A stretch of 64,000 nucleotides of DNA from Chitinophaga sp. HK235 (GCF_018255755.1 NZ_CP073766.1:5082501-5146500); one strand, 5' to 3'. Positions 41,207-50,560 are shown, numbered from the stretch's first letter. The notes: generated from the letters alone by a model not told the origin. A program made the numbers and translations.

Positions 41207-42205
41207 TTAAGCGACCGGCAGTGCGTGCCGTTCTGACGGGTTCATTAATGCCTTGCGTACCCAGCGGCCGTGTTCTTCCGCCCATTTCCTTACCTGCAGG
41301 CGTTCTTCATTGCAGGGTCCACCACCGTTGATCACCCGGAAGAACTCATCCCAATCAGGATCGGTATACTCCCAGCGGCCGGTGTCCGGATTTTTGCGCA
41401 ACAGCGGGTCCGGCAGGGTAAGTCCCAGTTCCCATATCTTAGGAACATAAGTATCGAGGAACTGGTTGCGCATTTCATCATTGCTCGCCATTTTCACTTT
41501 CCACATCATCAGCTTTTCGCTGTGCTGGGAGGTTTTGTCGGGAGGGCCGAAGAAATGCATGATGGGCTGCCACCAGCGGTTGAGTGCGTCCTGCAGCATT
41601 GTTTTCTGTGCCGGAGTGCCTGTGGCCAGTTCTATAAAGGCGTCGTGCCCTTGTTTGAGGTGAAAACTCTCTTCATAGCAGATGCGTTCCAGTGCCCGGC
41701 AATAGGGCCCGTAGGAACCTTTGGCATTGGCCACCTGGTTAACGATCGCTGCAGCATCGATAAGAAAACCGATTACCGTAACATCCGCCCATGTTTTGGC
41801 GGGATAGTTAAATACATTGGAATATTTGGATTTGCCGCTGAGCAGGTCATTGATCATGGCTTCCCTGGATTTGCCGAGGGTTTCTGCTGCATTGTAGAGC
41901 AGCTGCCCGTGGCCGATCTCATCCTGTACCTTGGCAATAAGCGCCAGTTTGCGCTTAAATCCGGGTGCACGGGTAATCCAGGTGCCTTCCGGCAGAGCGC
42001 CAATCACTTCAGAATGAGCATGTTGTTCAATCAAACGGATGAGCTGTCTGCGATATTCAGCCGGCATCCAGTCTCCGGGCTCTATCTTCTCCCCTCTGCT
42101 GATTCTTTCTTCAAAAGCTTCCAGCTTTCCCGGGTCATCGTGCTGTTGTTCTTCCCGCAGCTGTTTTCCGTTTGGTTCATCGAAAATATATCCGCCGCCG
42201 TACAT
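41207..42205 (-). CDS. paaA: 1,2-phenylacetyl-CoA epoxidase catalytic subunit PaaA
   Basis: The 332-residue diiron oxygenase subunit epoxidises the aromatic ring of phenylacetyl-CoA. Diiron ligands lie in EQHAHSEVIG, KVQDEIGHGQLLY and CYEESFHLKQGHDAF, the last giving the E-x6-H-type pair. It is the first gene of paaABCD. Residues of the loop LPDPLLRKNPDTGRWEYTDP are conserved. Downstream catabolic genes (paaGHJKZ) and phenylacetate-CoA ligase are not in the window. Confidence 0.94.
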   Translation of the reverse strand: MYGGGYIFDEPNGKQLREEQQHDDPGKLEAFEERISRGEKIEPGDWMPAEYRRQLIRLIEQHAHSEVIGALPEGTWITRAPGFKRKLALIAKVQDEIGHGQLLYNAAETLGKSREAMINDLLSGKSKYSNVFNYPAKTWADVTVIGFLIDAAAIVNQVANAKGSYGPYCRALERICYEESFHLKQGHDAFIELATGTPAQKTMLQDALNRWWQPIMHFFGPPDKTSQHSEKLMMWKVKMASNDEMRNQFLDTYVPKIWELGLTLPDPLLRKNPDTGRWEYTDPDWDEFFRVINGGGPCNEERLQVRKWAEEHGRWVRKALMNPSERHALPVA

Positions 42206-42368
42206 AGTGCGATTGTTTTGGTTGGAAGTAAATTACGGAAAAAAGCCCGTTTCCGGCAGAAAAATGATTGTTAAAACACCGGCCAAATGTTATAGAATTT
42301 ACAAATTTTCCGTCCGTGCAACGGGCAGCCAGTCATTTTCCTAATTTTAGTCTCGTTGTAGTTAAAGC

Positions 42369-43031
42369 ATGCCATCTTTTTTACATATATTATGTATGTT
42401 TTTTCTGCCCTTCGGGCAGATGAAAGTGCGCACCCTCCCCGCTCCTCCCACCAAAATAACAGCGATCCAGCTGACGATTGAAGACCGGGAAGAAACCGAC
42501 AAAAAGGCGGCAGATACCCTTTTTTATTCGCCCGCACGTAAGCTCCGCTGGGATGACTTCCTGGGCAAACCGTCCCCTGCCGGCCCCAGCGCCGCTGTAT
42601 CCTACACCAGCTTTTCCTATGAAGGCAGCAGCAACCTCGTCCACGATACCCTGAAGATCAGGCTCATCATGCAGGTATTCTTTATAAAAAGTGCTTCCTG
42701 GGTAAGGGATGATGCCAGGGAAAACTATGCGCTGATGCATGAACAGCTGCATTTTGACATCACCCGCCTGGTGGTGGAAAGATTCAAACAAAAACTCCGG
42801 CAAACAGCATTGAACCGGGACGACTATGATAGTGTTATACAATATCAGTATCTCCAATCTTTCCAGGAAATGAACCGCATGCAGTACGCCTTTGACCGCG
42901 AAACTCACCATGGTACTGATATGGCTGCGCAAGTCCACTGGCGAGACAAAATTATCCTGGGCCTCAAAAACAAGGGTGTAATGCCGGAAGAACTCGGGTT
43001 TGACCTCTTTGGCAAATTTGGTCCGCAATAG
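42369..43031 (+). CDS. DUF922-like putative zinc protease, secreted
   Basis: The 220-residue protein starts with a hydrophobic stretch (MPSFLHILCMFFLPFG) that may be a signal peptide. The main domain has LRWDDFLGKP and the HExxH motif in ALMHEQLHFDITRL, as in the DUF922 family of predicted metallopeptidases. Otherwise no substrate or partner is visible. It lies between paaA (divergent) and the S41 peptidase gene, 49 bases before it. Confidence 0.7.
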   Translation: MPSFLHILCMFFLPFGQMKVRTLPAPPTKITAIQLTIEDREETDKKAADTLFYSPARKLRWDDFLGKPSPAGPSAAVSYTSFSYEGSSNLVHDTLKIRLIMQVFFIKSASWVRDDARENYALMHEQLHFDITRLVVERFKQKLRQTALNRDDYDSVIQYQYLQSFQEMNRMQYAFDRETHHGTDMAAQVHWRDKIILGLKNKGVMPEELGFDLFGKFGPQ

Positions 43032-43068
43032 TTCAGGACCGATACTCGTTTATTCTATGCAGTTATGC

Positions 43069-43076
43069 TAAATTTG
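43069..43076 (+). promoter_or_regulatory. -7 element four bases before the S41 peptidase start
   Basis: TAAATTTG is a full TANNTTTG match. The ATG at 43081 follows after four bases, so the transcript is predicted to be leaderless. A TTG -33 box is not obvious at 19-21 bases. Confidence 0.6.
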
Positions 43077-43080
43077 TCAT

Positions 43081-44499
43081 ATGCAACCAAATCAACCCTT
43101 CAGGTGGCTGATCACCTGCTTTTTATTTGCCGCGATCTTATCCTCCTGCAAAAAAAATGACCGCACTGATGCTCAGCGGGTCTGGCCCAATATCAATGAC
43201 AGTATTTTCGCTGCCTTTAAAGATATCTACCTGTGGTCGGATGTAATCCCCGATTCCGCTACTTTCAAACCGGAAAGTTATACGAGACCCGTGGATATGT
43301 TCAGCGCCCTCATCAAAATAAAGAAAAACAACACCTCCGGAAAAGCACTGGACAAATACAGCTTCCTGGATGATGGCACCACCTCCCGGGCCCTTCAGGA
43401 AGGCATGGTTGGTAATGTAGGCTTTGAAGTAGGCTATCAGACTGATTCCACGCTGTTTGTTATTTATGTGTATCCTGGTTCACCGGCAGACAAAGCCGGA
43501 ATCAAGCGCGGGTGGCAGCTTACCAGCGTAAATGGCATCTCCCGTTTTCAGGTAGGACAGGTCACCGATAACCTGCTCAATAATGCCTTCTCTACCAATT
43601 CCGCTTATACTTTTCTCAAGCCCGGCAACAACAGTCAAAGCCTTACGCTCGCTCCTGCCAACTATTCGCTGAATCCCATCCTGTACGCCAACACTTTCAA
43701 TTTCAATGGGACCAAAGTTGGCTATATCGTTTTTAACAACTTCGTTGCGCTCAATGATGTAAAACCACAGTTCGACTCCCTGTTCAACGCCTTTTCACAG
43801 GCCGGTGTAACCCGCATGATCATGGACCTTCGCTACAATGGCGGCGGACTGCTGGAAACAGCTGAATACCTCGCCAACAATCTGGCACCAGCCAACGCCA
43901 ATAACACGGTGATGTATACCCAGTCTTTCAACAATAACGTCAACACCAATCAATACAGCTATATCTTCCGGAACATGAGGGCGCTTCCCTACTACCCTAC
44001 ACGGTACTGGTACGACATTTTCCGGCAGGAATCCACCACCTATAAAACAACTTCATTTAAGAAACAAGGTTCCCTTGGACTCACTAATCTGAGCTTTCTT
44101 GTCACCTATAGCACCGTTTCTGCCAGCGAGCTGCTGTACAATGTGCTGAAGCCGACGATGCAGCCGCACCTGATTGGTACCACCACTTACGGCAAACCAG
44201 TAGGTTTTATCAACATCCCCTTCGGGCAATATGATATGTATGCCGTTTGTTTCCAGACATTTAATGCTAACGGTGAAGGCAATTATTTCGACGGTATCGC
44301 TCCCAACATCACCGTAACAGATGATTATACCAACAACTGGGGCAGCTTTAATGATCCGATGCTTCGTACAGCCCTCACCGATATGGGTATCCCGGTTAGC
44401 CAGCTGGGAAGGGCCGCCAGCCTTACCACCAACCGGAAGGCTGTTATACATCAGAGCACAGACCGCTTCCAGGGCATGATACAGACAAACAGAAACTAA
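43081..44499 (+). CDS. S41 family peptidase (C-terminal processing protease type), lipoprotein
   Basis: The 472-residue protein has a lipoprotein signal (lipobox LSSC at about residue 22), an N-terminal region, a PDZ domain (about 110-200; YVYPGSPADKAGIKRGW) and an S41 core with FNNFVA, MDLRYNGGG, the catalytic Ser in YSTVSASELLYNV and Lys in TTYGKPVGF. It cleaves C-terminal tails of unfolded or tagged proteins in the periplasm. In Bacteroidota such lipoproteins are often outer-membrane anchored. The short frame start is fixed by the signal; a promoter ends four bases upstream. Confidence 0.9.
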   Translation: MQPNQPFRWLITCFLFAAILSSCKKNDRTDAQRVWPNINDSIFAAFKDIYLWSDVIPDSATFKPESYTRPVDMFSALIKIKKNNTSGKALDKYSFLDDGTTSRALQEGMVGNVGFEVGYQTDSTLFVIYVYPGSPADKAGIKRGWQLTSVNGISRFQVGQVTDNLLNNAFSTNSAYTFLKPGNNSQSLTLAPANYSLNPILYANTFNFNGTKVGYIVFNNFVALNDVKPQFDSLFNAFSQAGVTRMIMDLRYNGGGLLETAEYLANNLAPANANNTVMYTQSFNNNVNTNQYSYIFRNMRALPYYPTRYWYDIFRQESTTYKTTSFKKQGSLGLTNLSFLVTYSTVSASELLYNVLKPTMQPHLIGTTTYGKPVGFINIPFGQYDMYAVCFQTFNANGEGNYFDGIAPNITVTDDYTNNWGSFNDPMLRTALTDMGIPVSQLGRAASLTTNRKAVIHQSTDRFQGMIQTNRN

Positions 44500-44509
44500 C
44501 ACTATTATA

Positions 44510-44555
44510 AAGACGAAGCCCGCAAAGTTTTACACTTTGCGGGCTTCGTCTTTAT
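44510..44555. terminator. Strong bidirectional terminator
   Basis: AAGACGAAGCCCGCAAAGT (44510-44528) pairs perfectly with 44534-44552 around TTTAC: a 19-bp stem between the convergent S41 and M28 peptidase genes. Confidence 0.92.
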
Positions 44556-44567
44556 ATCTCCGGGAGA

Positions 44568-45470
44568 TTAATTCATTCCGGTATCTATGTCTTTTGTTAC
44601 CTGGAGGATGGTTTTCACCGCCTGATAATAGAAATGATGATTAATACGTGTATACTCATCCGTTAGCTGGTGATAATCCGGATGATCTTCCACCCCGAAG
44701 TAGAGGAATGGTATCTTCCGGGCATTAAAAGGGCCCTGGTCACTCTGGTTGGTCCAGTCATCCCCGCCGGAGCCGGGTGTATCATGGCCTGCCAGCAGTT
44801 TGACAGTGCTATGCGCCGCCACGGTATCGATGTATTTTTTCAGCTGAGGATAAGGCGCGGTGCCACAGACGTACAATTCGTTTTTATCGTTGTGCGCCAC
44901 CATGTCCATGTTGATGTCGAGGATGATTTTATTCAACGGCACCGGAGGCTGCTGCACAAAGGCTTTGGCGCCCTGGAGTCCTTGTTCTTCTGCGTCGAAT
45001 GCAACAAACAGCAGTGTGTGTTTGGGCGGATTCTTTTTAAAATAGGCAGCCAGTGCCAGGATGGTACCTACACCGGAAGCGTTGTCATCTGCGCCGTTAT
45101 AGATGCTGTCCTTTGCTGCATTGGGCCTTCCGATACCGAGATGATCGTAGTGGGCGGAGATAACGATAACATCGTCGGTTTGTCCCTGGATATAACCGAA
45201 GAGGTTAGTACCCATTATCCTCTTGGGACCTAATTGAAAATAGAAGGGATACTCATAGGTACTATTATAGGGAGTGATCCCTATCTGTTTGAACCTGTCA
45301 ATGATATAAAACTGTGCCATGCGGCTGCCGGGAGTACCGGTTTTGCGGCCCTCATATTTATCGGCAGATAGGGTGCGTACGTCGTTCATTAACAGGGACG
45401 AATCGACGGTAGACTGCGCCAGCAATGGCCCGGCGAAAAGCAGACATAAGCTGTAACAAAACAATTTCAT
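44568..45470 (-). CDS. M28 family metallopeptidase, secreted
   Basis: The 300-residue protein has a signal peptide (MKLFCYSLCLLFAGPLLAQ) and the M28 two-zinc site: HYDH, GADDNASG, DAEEQG, the Asp in ILDINMDMVA and a C-terminal His (EDHPDYHQL). It is an aminopeptidase-type exopeptidase acting in the periplasm or outside. It lies 44 bases downstream of feoB on the same strand and may be cotranscribed, though functionally unrelated. Confidence 0.92.
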   Translation of the reverse strand: MKLFCYSLCLLFAGPLLAQSTVDSSLLMNDVRTLSADKYEGRKTGTPGSRMAQFYIIDRFKQIGITPYNSTYEYPFYFQLGPKRIMGTNLFGYIQGQTDDVIVISAHYDHLGIGRPNAAKDSIYNGADDNASGVGTILALAAYFKKNPPKHTLLFVAFDAEEQGLQGAKAFVQQPPVPLNKIILDINMDMVAHNDKNELYVCGTAPYPQLKKYIDTVAAHSTVKLLAGHDTPGSGGDDWTNQSDQGPFNARKIPFLYFGVEDHPDYHQLTDEYTRINHHFYYQAVKTILQVTKDIDTGMN

Positions 45471-45514
45471 AGTAATGCGTTTTGGTGAGCATTACCTGCA
45501 ATGTACAAAAGATA

Positions 45515-47647
45515 TTATTTGAAGATATTAAAGATAATCAGGCTGCAGATATACGCCAGTGAAGTCATGTAAGTGAGCTGCAGTACTGGTATTTTCCACG
45601 ATTTTGTTTCCCTTTTTACGATGGCCATTGTACTCATACACTGCATGGCGAATGCATAAAAAAGCATCAGAGACAAGCCTGTGGCGAGCGTGTATACCGG
45701 CCTGCCGTCGGGCCATTTGGCCGACGCCATTTTTTCACGCAGGGTTGCGTTGTTGTCTGCCGGATTTTCGCCCACACTGTATAAGGTGGCCATGGTGCCC
45801 ACAAATACTTCACGGGCAGCGAAAGAGGTGATCAGGGCAATACCTATTTTCCAGTCAAATCCCAGCGGACGGATAGCTGGTTCAATAGCATGTCCGAGGA
45901 TACCGGCGTAGGAATGTGACAGTTTCTCGGAGCGGAACTCCCTGTCCAGTGCATCTGCCTGTTCGGAGCCGGCTGGCACCGCGGCTATCAGTTTTTCATA
46001 TTTGGCATGTAGCGGCTCCATTCTGCTGGCAGGCCCATAAGACGCCAGGAACCAGAGACATACAGAGATGACCACGATCACCTTACCGGCATCAGTGACA
46101 AAGATGCGGGCTTTTTCCACCATGGTAGTTCCCACGTTTTTCCAGCGCGGAGCGCGGTATACGGGCAGTTCCATGATAAAATAGCTCTTCTCTTTAATGC
46201 GCACAAACAGCTTCATAACGGCTGCAATGAAAACCGCCATAAAGAAGCCCAGCAGGTAAAGGCCCATCATCACCAGTCCCCTCAGGCCCAGGATACCGAG
46301 CACTCTTTTATCGGGGATTACCAGCGCAATCATCATGGTGTAGATCGGCAGCCTGGCGGAACAGCTCATCAACGGGGTGACAAGGATGGTGATCAGTCTT
46401 TCTTTTTTGTTTTCGATGGTACGGGTGGCCATGATGGCAGGCACTGCACAGGCCACGCCACTGATCAGCGGCATCACCGATTTACCATTCAGCCCTACCT
46501 GTCGCATGAGGCGGTCGGTCAGGAAACTGATACGTGCCATATATCCGGTATCTTCCAGAACGGTGATCAGGCCAAACAGGATCATGATCTGCGGGATAAA
46601 TACCGCAAATCCGCTGATACCGGCCAGGATACCATTCACAAAAACATCTGTGATTTTGTTGTTGGGCAGTACAGCAGTAAGCCAGCCGCTGAGTTTTCCG
46701 AAGCTTCCTTCTATCCAATCCATCGGATAGGAAGCCAGCCAGAAGATACTCTGGAACAGCAGGAACATCACTACCAGCAGGATCACATATCCCCAGAAAC
46801 GATGCAGCAGCAGGTCGTCGATTTTTTCGGAGCGCAGCTGTTTCTGCAGTGGATCTGTTTCCACCACGGCCGCTTTCATGATATGCTTGATACGGTTGTA
46901 CCGTTGCATGATCTCTTCGGCCTGTACTTTGGTTTTATTGAACTGGTTTGTTTGCAGGGATTGACGGATGGCCTGTTTCTGCCCGGCGTCGAGGAAGGTC
47001 AGTTCCTCGGTGTTAACGGCGATGTGCAGCGCACCATAGTCGCTGCTGGCCGGCACCGCTTTTTTGACATCGTCGGTTACTGCTTTAGCCAGGGCCGCAT
47101 TGGCGATAAAATCCCTGGGGGCTGCGCTGTAGTGGCCGCGGGCGGCCAGCTCGATGATTTTTTTGAGCTCAGTCACCCCTTTGTTTTTGCGGGGGTTGAT
47201 AGCTACGATCGGCACGCCCAGTTCCCTTTCCAGCCCATCGATGTCTATTTCCACGCCTTTTTTGCGGGCGATGTCCATCATAGTGAGGGCGATGATCACC
47301 GGTTTTTTCAGGTCGATGATCTGGGAACAGAAGAGGAGATTACGTTTCAGGTTGGAAGCATCGGCTACAATGACTATCAGGTCCGGCTTGTCTTCATTGC
47401 CCGGATTGATCAGCACATCGTAGGTTACGTACTCATCGGCACTTTTAGGGTACAGGCTGTAGGTACCCGGAAGGTCAATAATGTTGGTCGAAAGCCCGGG
47501 AACGATGGTGGCCGTTCCGGTTTTCTTATCTACCGTTACTCCGGGGAAGTTGCTTACTTTCTGATTTAACCCGGTCAGTGCGTTAAAAAGGGAGCTTTTT
47601 CCACTATTCGGATTTCCTACCAGCGCGATGTTTATAGGTGCCTGCAT
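45515..47647 (-). CDS. feoB: Ferrous iron transporter FeoB
   Basis: This 710-residue inner-membrane protein has an N-terminal G domain with GNPNSGKSSLFNALTG (11-26), the DLPGTYSLYP switch motif, a helical spacer, and two Gate motifs in the membrane part (SGVACAVPAIMATRTIENKK and MSCSARLPIYTMM). It imports Fe2+ driven by or regulated through GTP hydrolysis. No feoA lies on either side and no FeoA domain is fused to the N-terminus. The -7 candidate at 47689 lies 42 bases upstream. Confidence 0.95.
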   Translation of the reverse strand: MQAPINIALVGNPNSGKSSLFNALTGLNQKVSNFPGVTVDKKTGTATIVPGLSTNIIDLPGTYSLYPKSADEYVTYDVLINPGNEDKPDLIVIVADASNLKRNLLFCSQIIDLKKPVIIALTMMDIARKKGVEIDIDGLERELGVPIVAINPRKNKGVTELKKIIELAARGHYSAAPRDFIANAALAKAVTDDVKKAVPASSDYGALHIAVNTEELTFLDAGQKQAIRQSLQTNQFNKTKVQAEEIMQRYNRIKHIMKAAVVETDPLQKQLRSEKIDDLLLHRFWGYVILLVVMFLLFQSIFWLASYPMDWIEGSFGKLSGWLTAVLPNNKITDVFVNGILAGISGFAVFIPQIMILFGLITVLEDTGYMARISFLTDRLMRQVGLNGKSVMPLISGVACAVPAIMATRTIENKKERLITILVTPLMSCSARLPIYTMMIALVIPDKRVLGILGLRGLVMMGLYLLGFFMAVFIAAVMKLFVRIKEKSYFIMELPVYRAPRWKNVGTTMVEKARIFVTDAGKVIVVISVCLWFLASYGPASRMEPLHAKYEKLIAAVPAGSEQADALDREFRSEKLSHSYAGILGHAIEPAIRPLGFDWKIGIALITSFAAREVFVGTMATLYSVGENPADNNATLREKMASAKWPDGRPVYTLATGLSLMLFYAFAMQCMSTMAIVKRETKSWKIPVLQLTYMTSLAYICSLIIFNIFK

Positions 47648-47688
47648 CCTTATCTTATCCTATTTTTTAATATTATATGCCGAATACA

Positions 47689-47696
47689 CAAAGTTA
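47689..47696 (-). promoter_or_regulatory. Candidate -7 element for feoB
   Basis: TAACTTTG on the minus strand, a full TANNTTTG match 41 bases before the feoB ATG; a -33 box is not clear. No Fur-like palindrome was noticed in the 47648-47740 interval. Confidence 0.45.
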
Positions 47697-47740
47697 AACA
47701 TTAATCGGCCTGGGTAATGATCGGATCGGGAAAAAAGAAG

Positions 47741-47768
47741 CGGGGCTGACCTTAAAAGGCCAGCCCCG
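47741..47768 (-). terminator. Terminator of the PspC gene
   Basis: CGGGGCTGACC (47741-47751) pairs with GGCCAGCCCCG (47758-47768) with one mismatch; on the minus strand it is followed by CTTCTTTTTT, 29 bases after the PspC stop. Confidence 0.85.
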
Positions 47769-47797
47769 TTCTTATTTGATTGGCTGAGAATATATAA

Positions 47798-49486
47798 CTA
47801 CTTGCGTATGGTGTCATTACCTTTATAGTGGTAGACAGCTTCGGTGGAATCCCGGCTGATTTTTGTTTCTGAGGACTTTTCAGCTGATTCGTCAGAAATT
47901 CCTGATGGCGTCATTTTCAGGGTGCTGGAACCGCTTCTGTCATCCCAATCGTCGGAATCGCTGCCAATAACCCAGTCATCGTCATTATAGCGGCGGCCGT
48001 ATTTATCGAAAGAGAAATGGCGGTAGATCTCGTCTCCTATTTCGATGTTTTTGCCTACCGGTACTTTTACCACCATCAGCAGACGCTGACCGCGGAATTT
48101 AGAATGCCTGGGCAGGGAAAATCCTTCCGGAATGTACAGCACGGAGTCTTCTTGTTTAAGGCTGAATTGTATATCGTTGGCCAGCTGGTTCGCCTGTTGC
48201 AGCGTACGGCCCTGGGAATAGCGGTACAATTCCACCTTGAAGCTGTCAGTCTGGCTTTTTTCGACCCTGAGTTTTACCAGGTTGATCACGGTTGTATCAT
48301 CAGCTACCAGCAGGTTGCTGTCGAAGAAGGAAAAGTCATTGTGACCGGTGAGCATACCCGGAGCCACGCGGAGGACAAGTTTGTTATGGGATGGCTGTTT
48401 GATAGCCACCACTTCCGCTGGCAGGTTACTGCGTCTTCTGAGGTCCTTCACTACAGAGGTAACAACGATGCTGCCTAAAGCCAGCCCCAGTAACCAGAGG
48501 AACATCAGGGTATATCCGGCATAACGGCTGCCTTGTTTAATACCGGTGAGCTTACGGACAATGAAGATCAGCAGTGCCACTACTGGTATTCCAAACAGCA
48601 GCCCGAAAGCTGGCCAGAAAAGATATTTCTGTGTCGGAGTGCTGAGCATCAGGTCATTCAAAGGAAACAGGGCCGCGGAAGAAATAGCGATCGCTACGCC
48701 TGTTACAATCAGGCAGATCAATATAACTACTGCCAGAAAGTAAAAGAATCCTTTGGTAACAAACATCACGACATTTCCCAGCCCCTTTGCAAGGTTCATA
48801 AAAAAGTGCTCCAGGTCATTACCTACTTGTTTTCCGCGGCCCTGAGAAAAATTTCGGAAATCATTTCCTACGTTTTTCATTTGGCCCTTCATGTTATTTA
48901 ATTCTTCCTGAATGGTGGTTTTGATGTTGTTGAGGTCCACCTTTTCGCCTCTCATTTCCAGCTTTTCAGCAGCGGTGTCAGCAGAAGGTGTAGCTACCCA
49001 GAGGATAAAGTACACCAGTACGCCGCTACCGAAGCCTCCGATGGCCAGGAGGGCGAAGATGATACGGAAGATCACCGGGTCTACGTTGAAATAAGCACCC
49101 AGACCGCTACAAACACCACTCAGCACTTTATTTTCCGGATCGCGGTAGAGGCGTTTACGCGGACGGGGAATGAATGCCTCCGCATTGTCTGTGGTTTGAG
49201 ACTTGGTATTGCTGTTACCGGGGGCATCATCAAACTGCTCAGGCGTACCCATAGAGGCTTTTACAGCCACCACGTCCTCATCGGTAATGCAGTGGGCACC
49301 TTTTTTCAGTTTGTCCTGGAACAGCTCAGCGATACGGCTTTCAATGTCAGCCACAATTTCGTCGCCTCCATCTTCTTTTGAAAAATATGATTTCAGACTG
49401 TCCAGATACTGACGCAGCATCTCGTAAGCACTATCCTCAATGGGAATGAGCCGACTCGACAGGTTTATGTTAATAATCTTTTTCAT
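47798..49486 (-). CDS. PspC domain multi-pass membrane protein
   Basis: The 562-residue protein has an N-terminal helical region (about 1-95), a PspC domain with LYRDPENKVLSGVCSGLGAY and FRIIFALLAIGGFGSG (about 115-170), further membrane helices (about 235-265, 280-310 and 325-350) and a large C-terminal beta-rich extracytoplasmic domain. PspC proteins sense envelope stress or toxin-like activity. It lies 37 bases downstream of the PadR regulator gene, a common pairing in Bacteroidota, suggesting control by that repressor. Confidence 0.88.
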   Translation of the reverse strand: MKKIININLSSRLIPIEDSAYEMLRQYLDSLKSYFSKEDGGDEIVADIESRIAELFQDKLKKGAHCITDEDVVAVKASMGTPEQFDDAPGNSNTKSQTTDNAEAFIPRPRKRLYRDPENKVLSGVCSGLGAYFNVDPVIFRIIFALLAIGGFGSGVLVYFILWVATPSADTAAEKLEMRGEKVDLNNIKTTIQEELNNMKGQMKNVGNDFRNFSQGRGKQVGNDLEHFFMNLAKGLGNVVMFVTKGFFYFLAVVILICLIVTGVAIAISSAALFPLNDLMLSTPTQKYLFWPAFGLLFGIPVVALLIFIVRKLTGIKQGSRYAGYTLMFLWLLGLALGSIVVTSVVKDLRRRSNLPAEVVAIKQPSHNKLVLRVAPGMLTGHNDFSFFDSNLLVADDTTVINLVKLRVEKSQTDSFKVELYRYSQGRTLQQANQLANDIQFSLKQEDSVLYIPEGFSLPRHSKFRGQRLLMVVKVPVGKNIEIGDEIYRHFSFDKYGRRYNDDDWVIGSDSDDWDDRSGSSTLKMTPSGISDESAEKSSETKISRDSTEAVYHYKGNDTIRK

Positions 49487-49523
49487 TTGTTGGTTCTTTT
49501 AGATTTTAGGTTTAGGTATATAG

Positions 49524-49862
49524 CTACACAGCTGAGCTGTTCTGTGTGAGTTGATGGACCGCATTGGCCAGTTCGTTCCAGGTGCTTTCCAGCTCCTTAT
49601 AAAAGGTTTCGCCTTTGTCGGTCATGGAAAAATATTTCCGGGGTGGGCCGGAGCTACTTTCAACCCATCTGTAGGTGAGTAACTCCGCATTTTTGAGCCG
49701 TGTCAGCAAGGGATATAAGGTACCCTCCAGAATGTCGAGCTTTGCCTCTTTCATCTTTTCAATGATGTCTGATGGGTAAGCTTCTCCTTGCTTGATTACG
49801 GACAGAATACAAAACTCAAGCACCCCCTTCCGCATTTGTGACTGTGTGTTATCAATGTTCAT
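49524..49862 (-). CDS. PadR family transcriptional regulator
   Basis: The 112-residue repressor has the PadR winged helix: KGVLEFCILSVIKQGEAYPS, EGTLYPLLTRLKNAELLTYR and SGPPRKYFSMTDKG, with a short C-terminal dimerisation helix. It probably represses its own operon with the downstream PspC gene and responds to envelope or small-molecule signals. A complete promoter lies at 49950-49979. Confidence 0.92.
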   Translation of the reverse strand: MNIDNTQSQMRKGVLEFCILSVIKQGEAYPSDIIEKMKEAKLDILEGTLYPLLTRLKNAELLTYRWVESSSGPPRKYFSMTDKGETFYKELESTWNELANAVHQLTQNSSAV

Positions 49863-49949
49863 GGCAAGTGAGCTTTAATTGTTTATTTATGGTGGTTTTT
49901 GATTTTAGTCAGTCGTCAGTCCTGTACACCTACCTCCGACTTTCTGATA

Positions 49950-49979
49950 CAAAAATAGGAATTATTTACTACTATGCAA
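49950..49979 (-). promoter_or_regulatory. Promoter of the padR-pspC operon
   Basis: On the minus strand TTG (49979-49977), 19-base spacer, TATTTTTG (49957-49950), matching the Bacteroidota consensus. The ATG is 87 bases downstream, leaving room for an operator. Confidence 0.6.
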
Positions 49980-50217
49980 TACACAATACCATATAAAGCA
50001 AAATAACTTGTTTTGAATATTACCGTAAAATCAGTGGAAAGTGGCCACAGATATACATCTCCTTAAAAAATCAGAAAATGCGTTGGAACAAACAAAGTGA
50101 TGAATGGTTAATATAGAGGATAAATGGCAAAGTGCATTGTTTTGACATATTATTAAAGGGGAAACAAATCCATCCACTGATCATAAATCGCTTTAACATT
50201 TTTTTAATTACCGTAAC

Positions 50218-50249
50218 TTAGTATATATCGGTTCCCTCAATTACTTTTG
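50218..50249 (+). promoter_or_regulatory. Promoter of the small secreted protein gene
   Basis: TTAG (50218-50221; TTTG consensus), 20-base spacer, TACTTTTG (50242-50249), followed by the ATG at 50267 after 17 bases. Confidence 0.6.
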
Positions 50250-50266
50250 TATCAGTGCTTAACACA

Positions 50267-50560
50267 ATGAAGAAAATTATCGGCATATTTCTTTTGGGCC
50301 TTATGGTTTCCCAGTTACTTCCTATTAAGGAAGTAGGAAAGCTGCTGTTTAATAATCAGATTGTGGAAGAACATCCCATTGATGCGGGTGGTGACCATGT
50401 GAAAATGGCTAAAGAACTGAAGTTCTGTAAAGTATTTGATCCACTTGAGTTTAACCCGGTATTATTATTAGGCGTTTTGCAACCTCTTTTAATGGAGGAT
50501 ATCCCCAGCAATCCGGCCCAGGAAATCCACGCACCTCCTCCCAATAACTATAGGGCGTAA
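50267..50560 (+). CDS. Small hypothetical secreted or membrane protein upstream of SulP
   Basis: Start at 50267 (MKKIIGIFLLGLMVSQLLP) gives a 97-residue product with an N-terminal signal or anchor and a C-terminal moderately hydrophobic region (LEFNPVLLLGVLQPLLME) ending in a Pro-rich tail (EIHAPPPNNYRA). A codon-plausible frame with its own near-consensus promoter supports expression. It is 210 bases before the SulP gene in the same orientation. I do not recognise the family. Confidence 0.65.
   Translation: MKKIIGIFLLGLMVSQLLPIKEVGKLLFNNQIVEEHPIDAGGDHVKMAKELKFCKVFDPLEFNPVLLLGVLQPLLMEDIPSNPAQEIHAPPPNNYRA

Larger units (their letters stand above)
49863..50266. other. Divergent intergenic control region
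   Basis: 404 bases between padR (-) and the 50267 gene (+). It holds the padR promoter and the promoter at 50218-50249. I see no palindromic ATGTA/TACAT PadR-type operator, no other gene and no obvious structured RNA; the rest is A+T-rich. Confidence 0.6.

Noticed and set aside
41270..42274. 334-codon open frame on the plus strand
   Set aside because: Antisense to paaA, which has diiron motifs.
42395..42415. CTGCCC-TTC-GGGCAG hairpin taken as a terminator
   Set aside because: It lies inside the first codons of the DUF922 gene and has no following T run.
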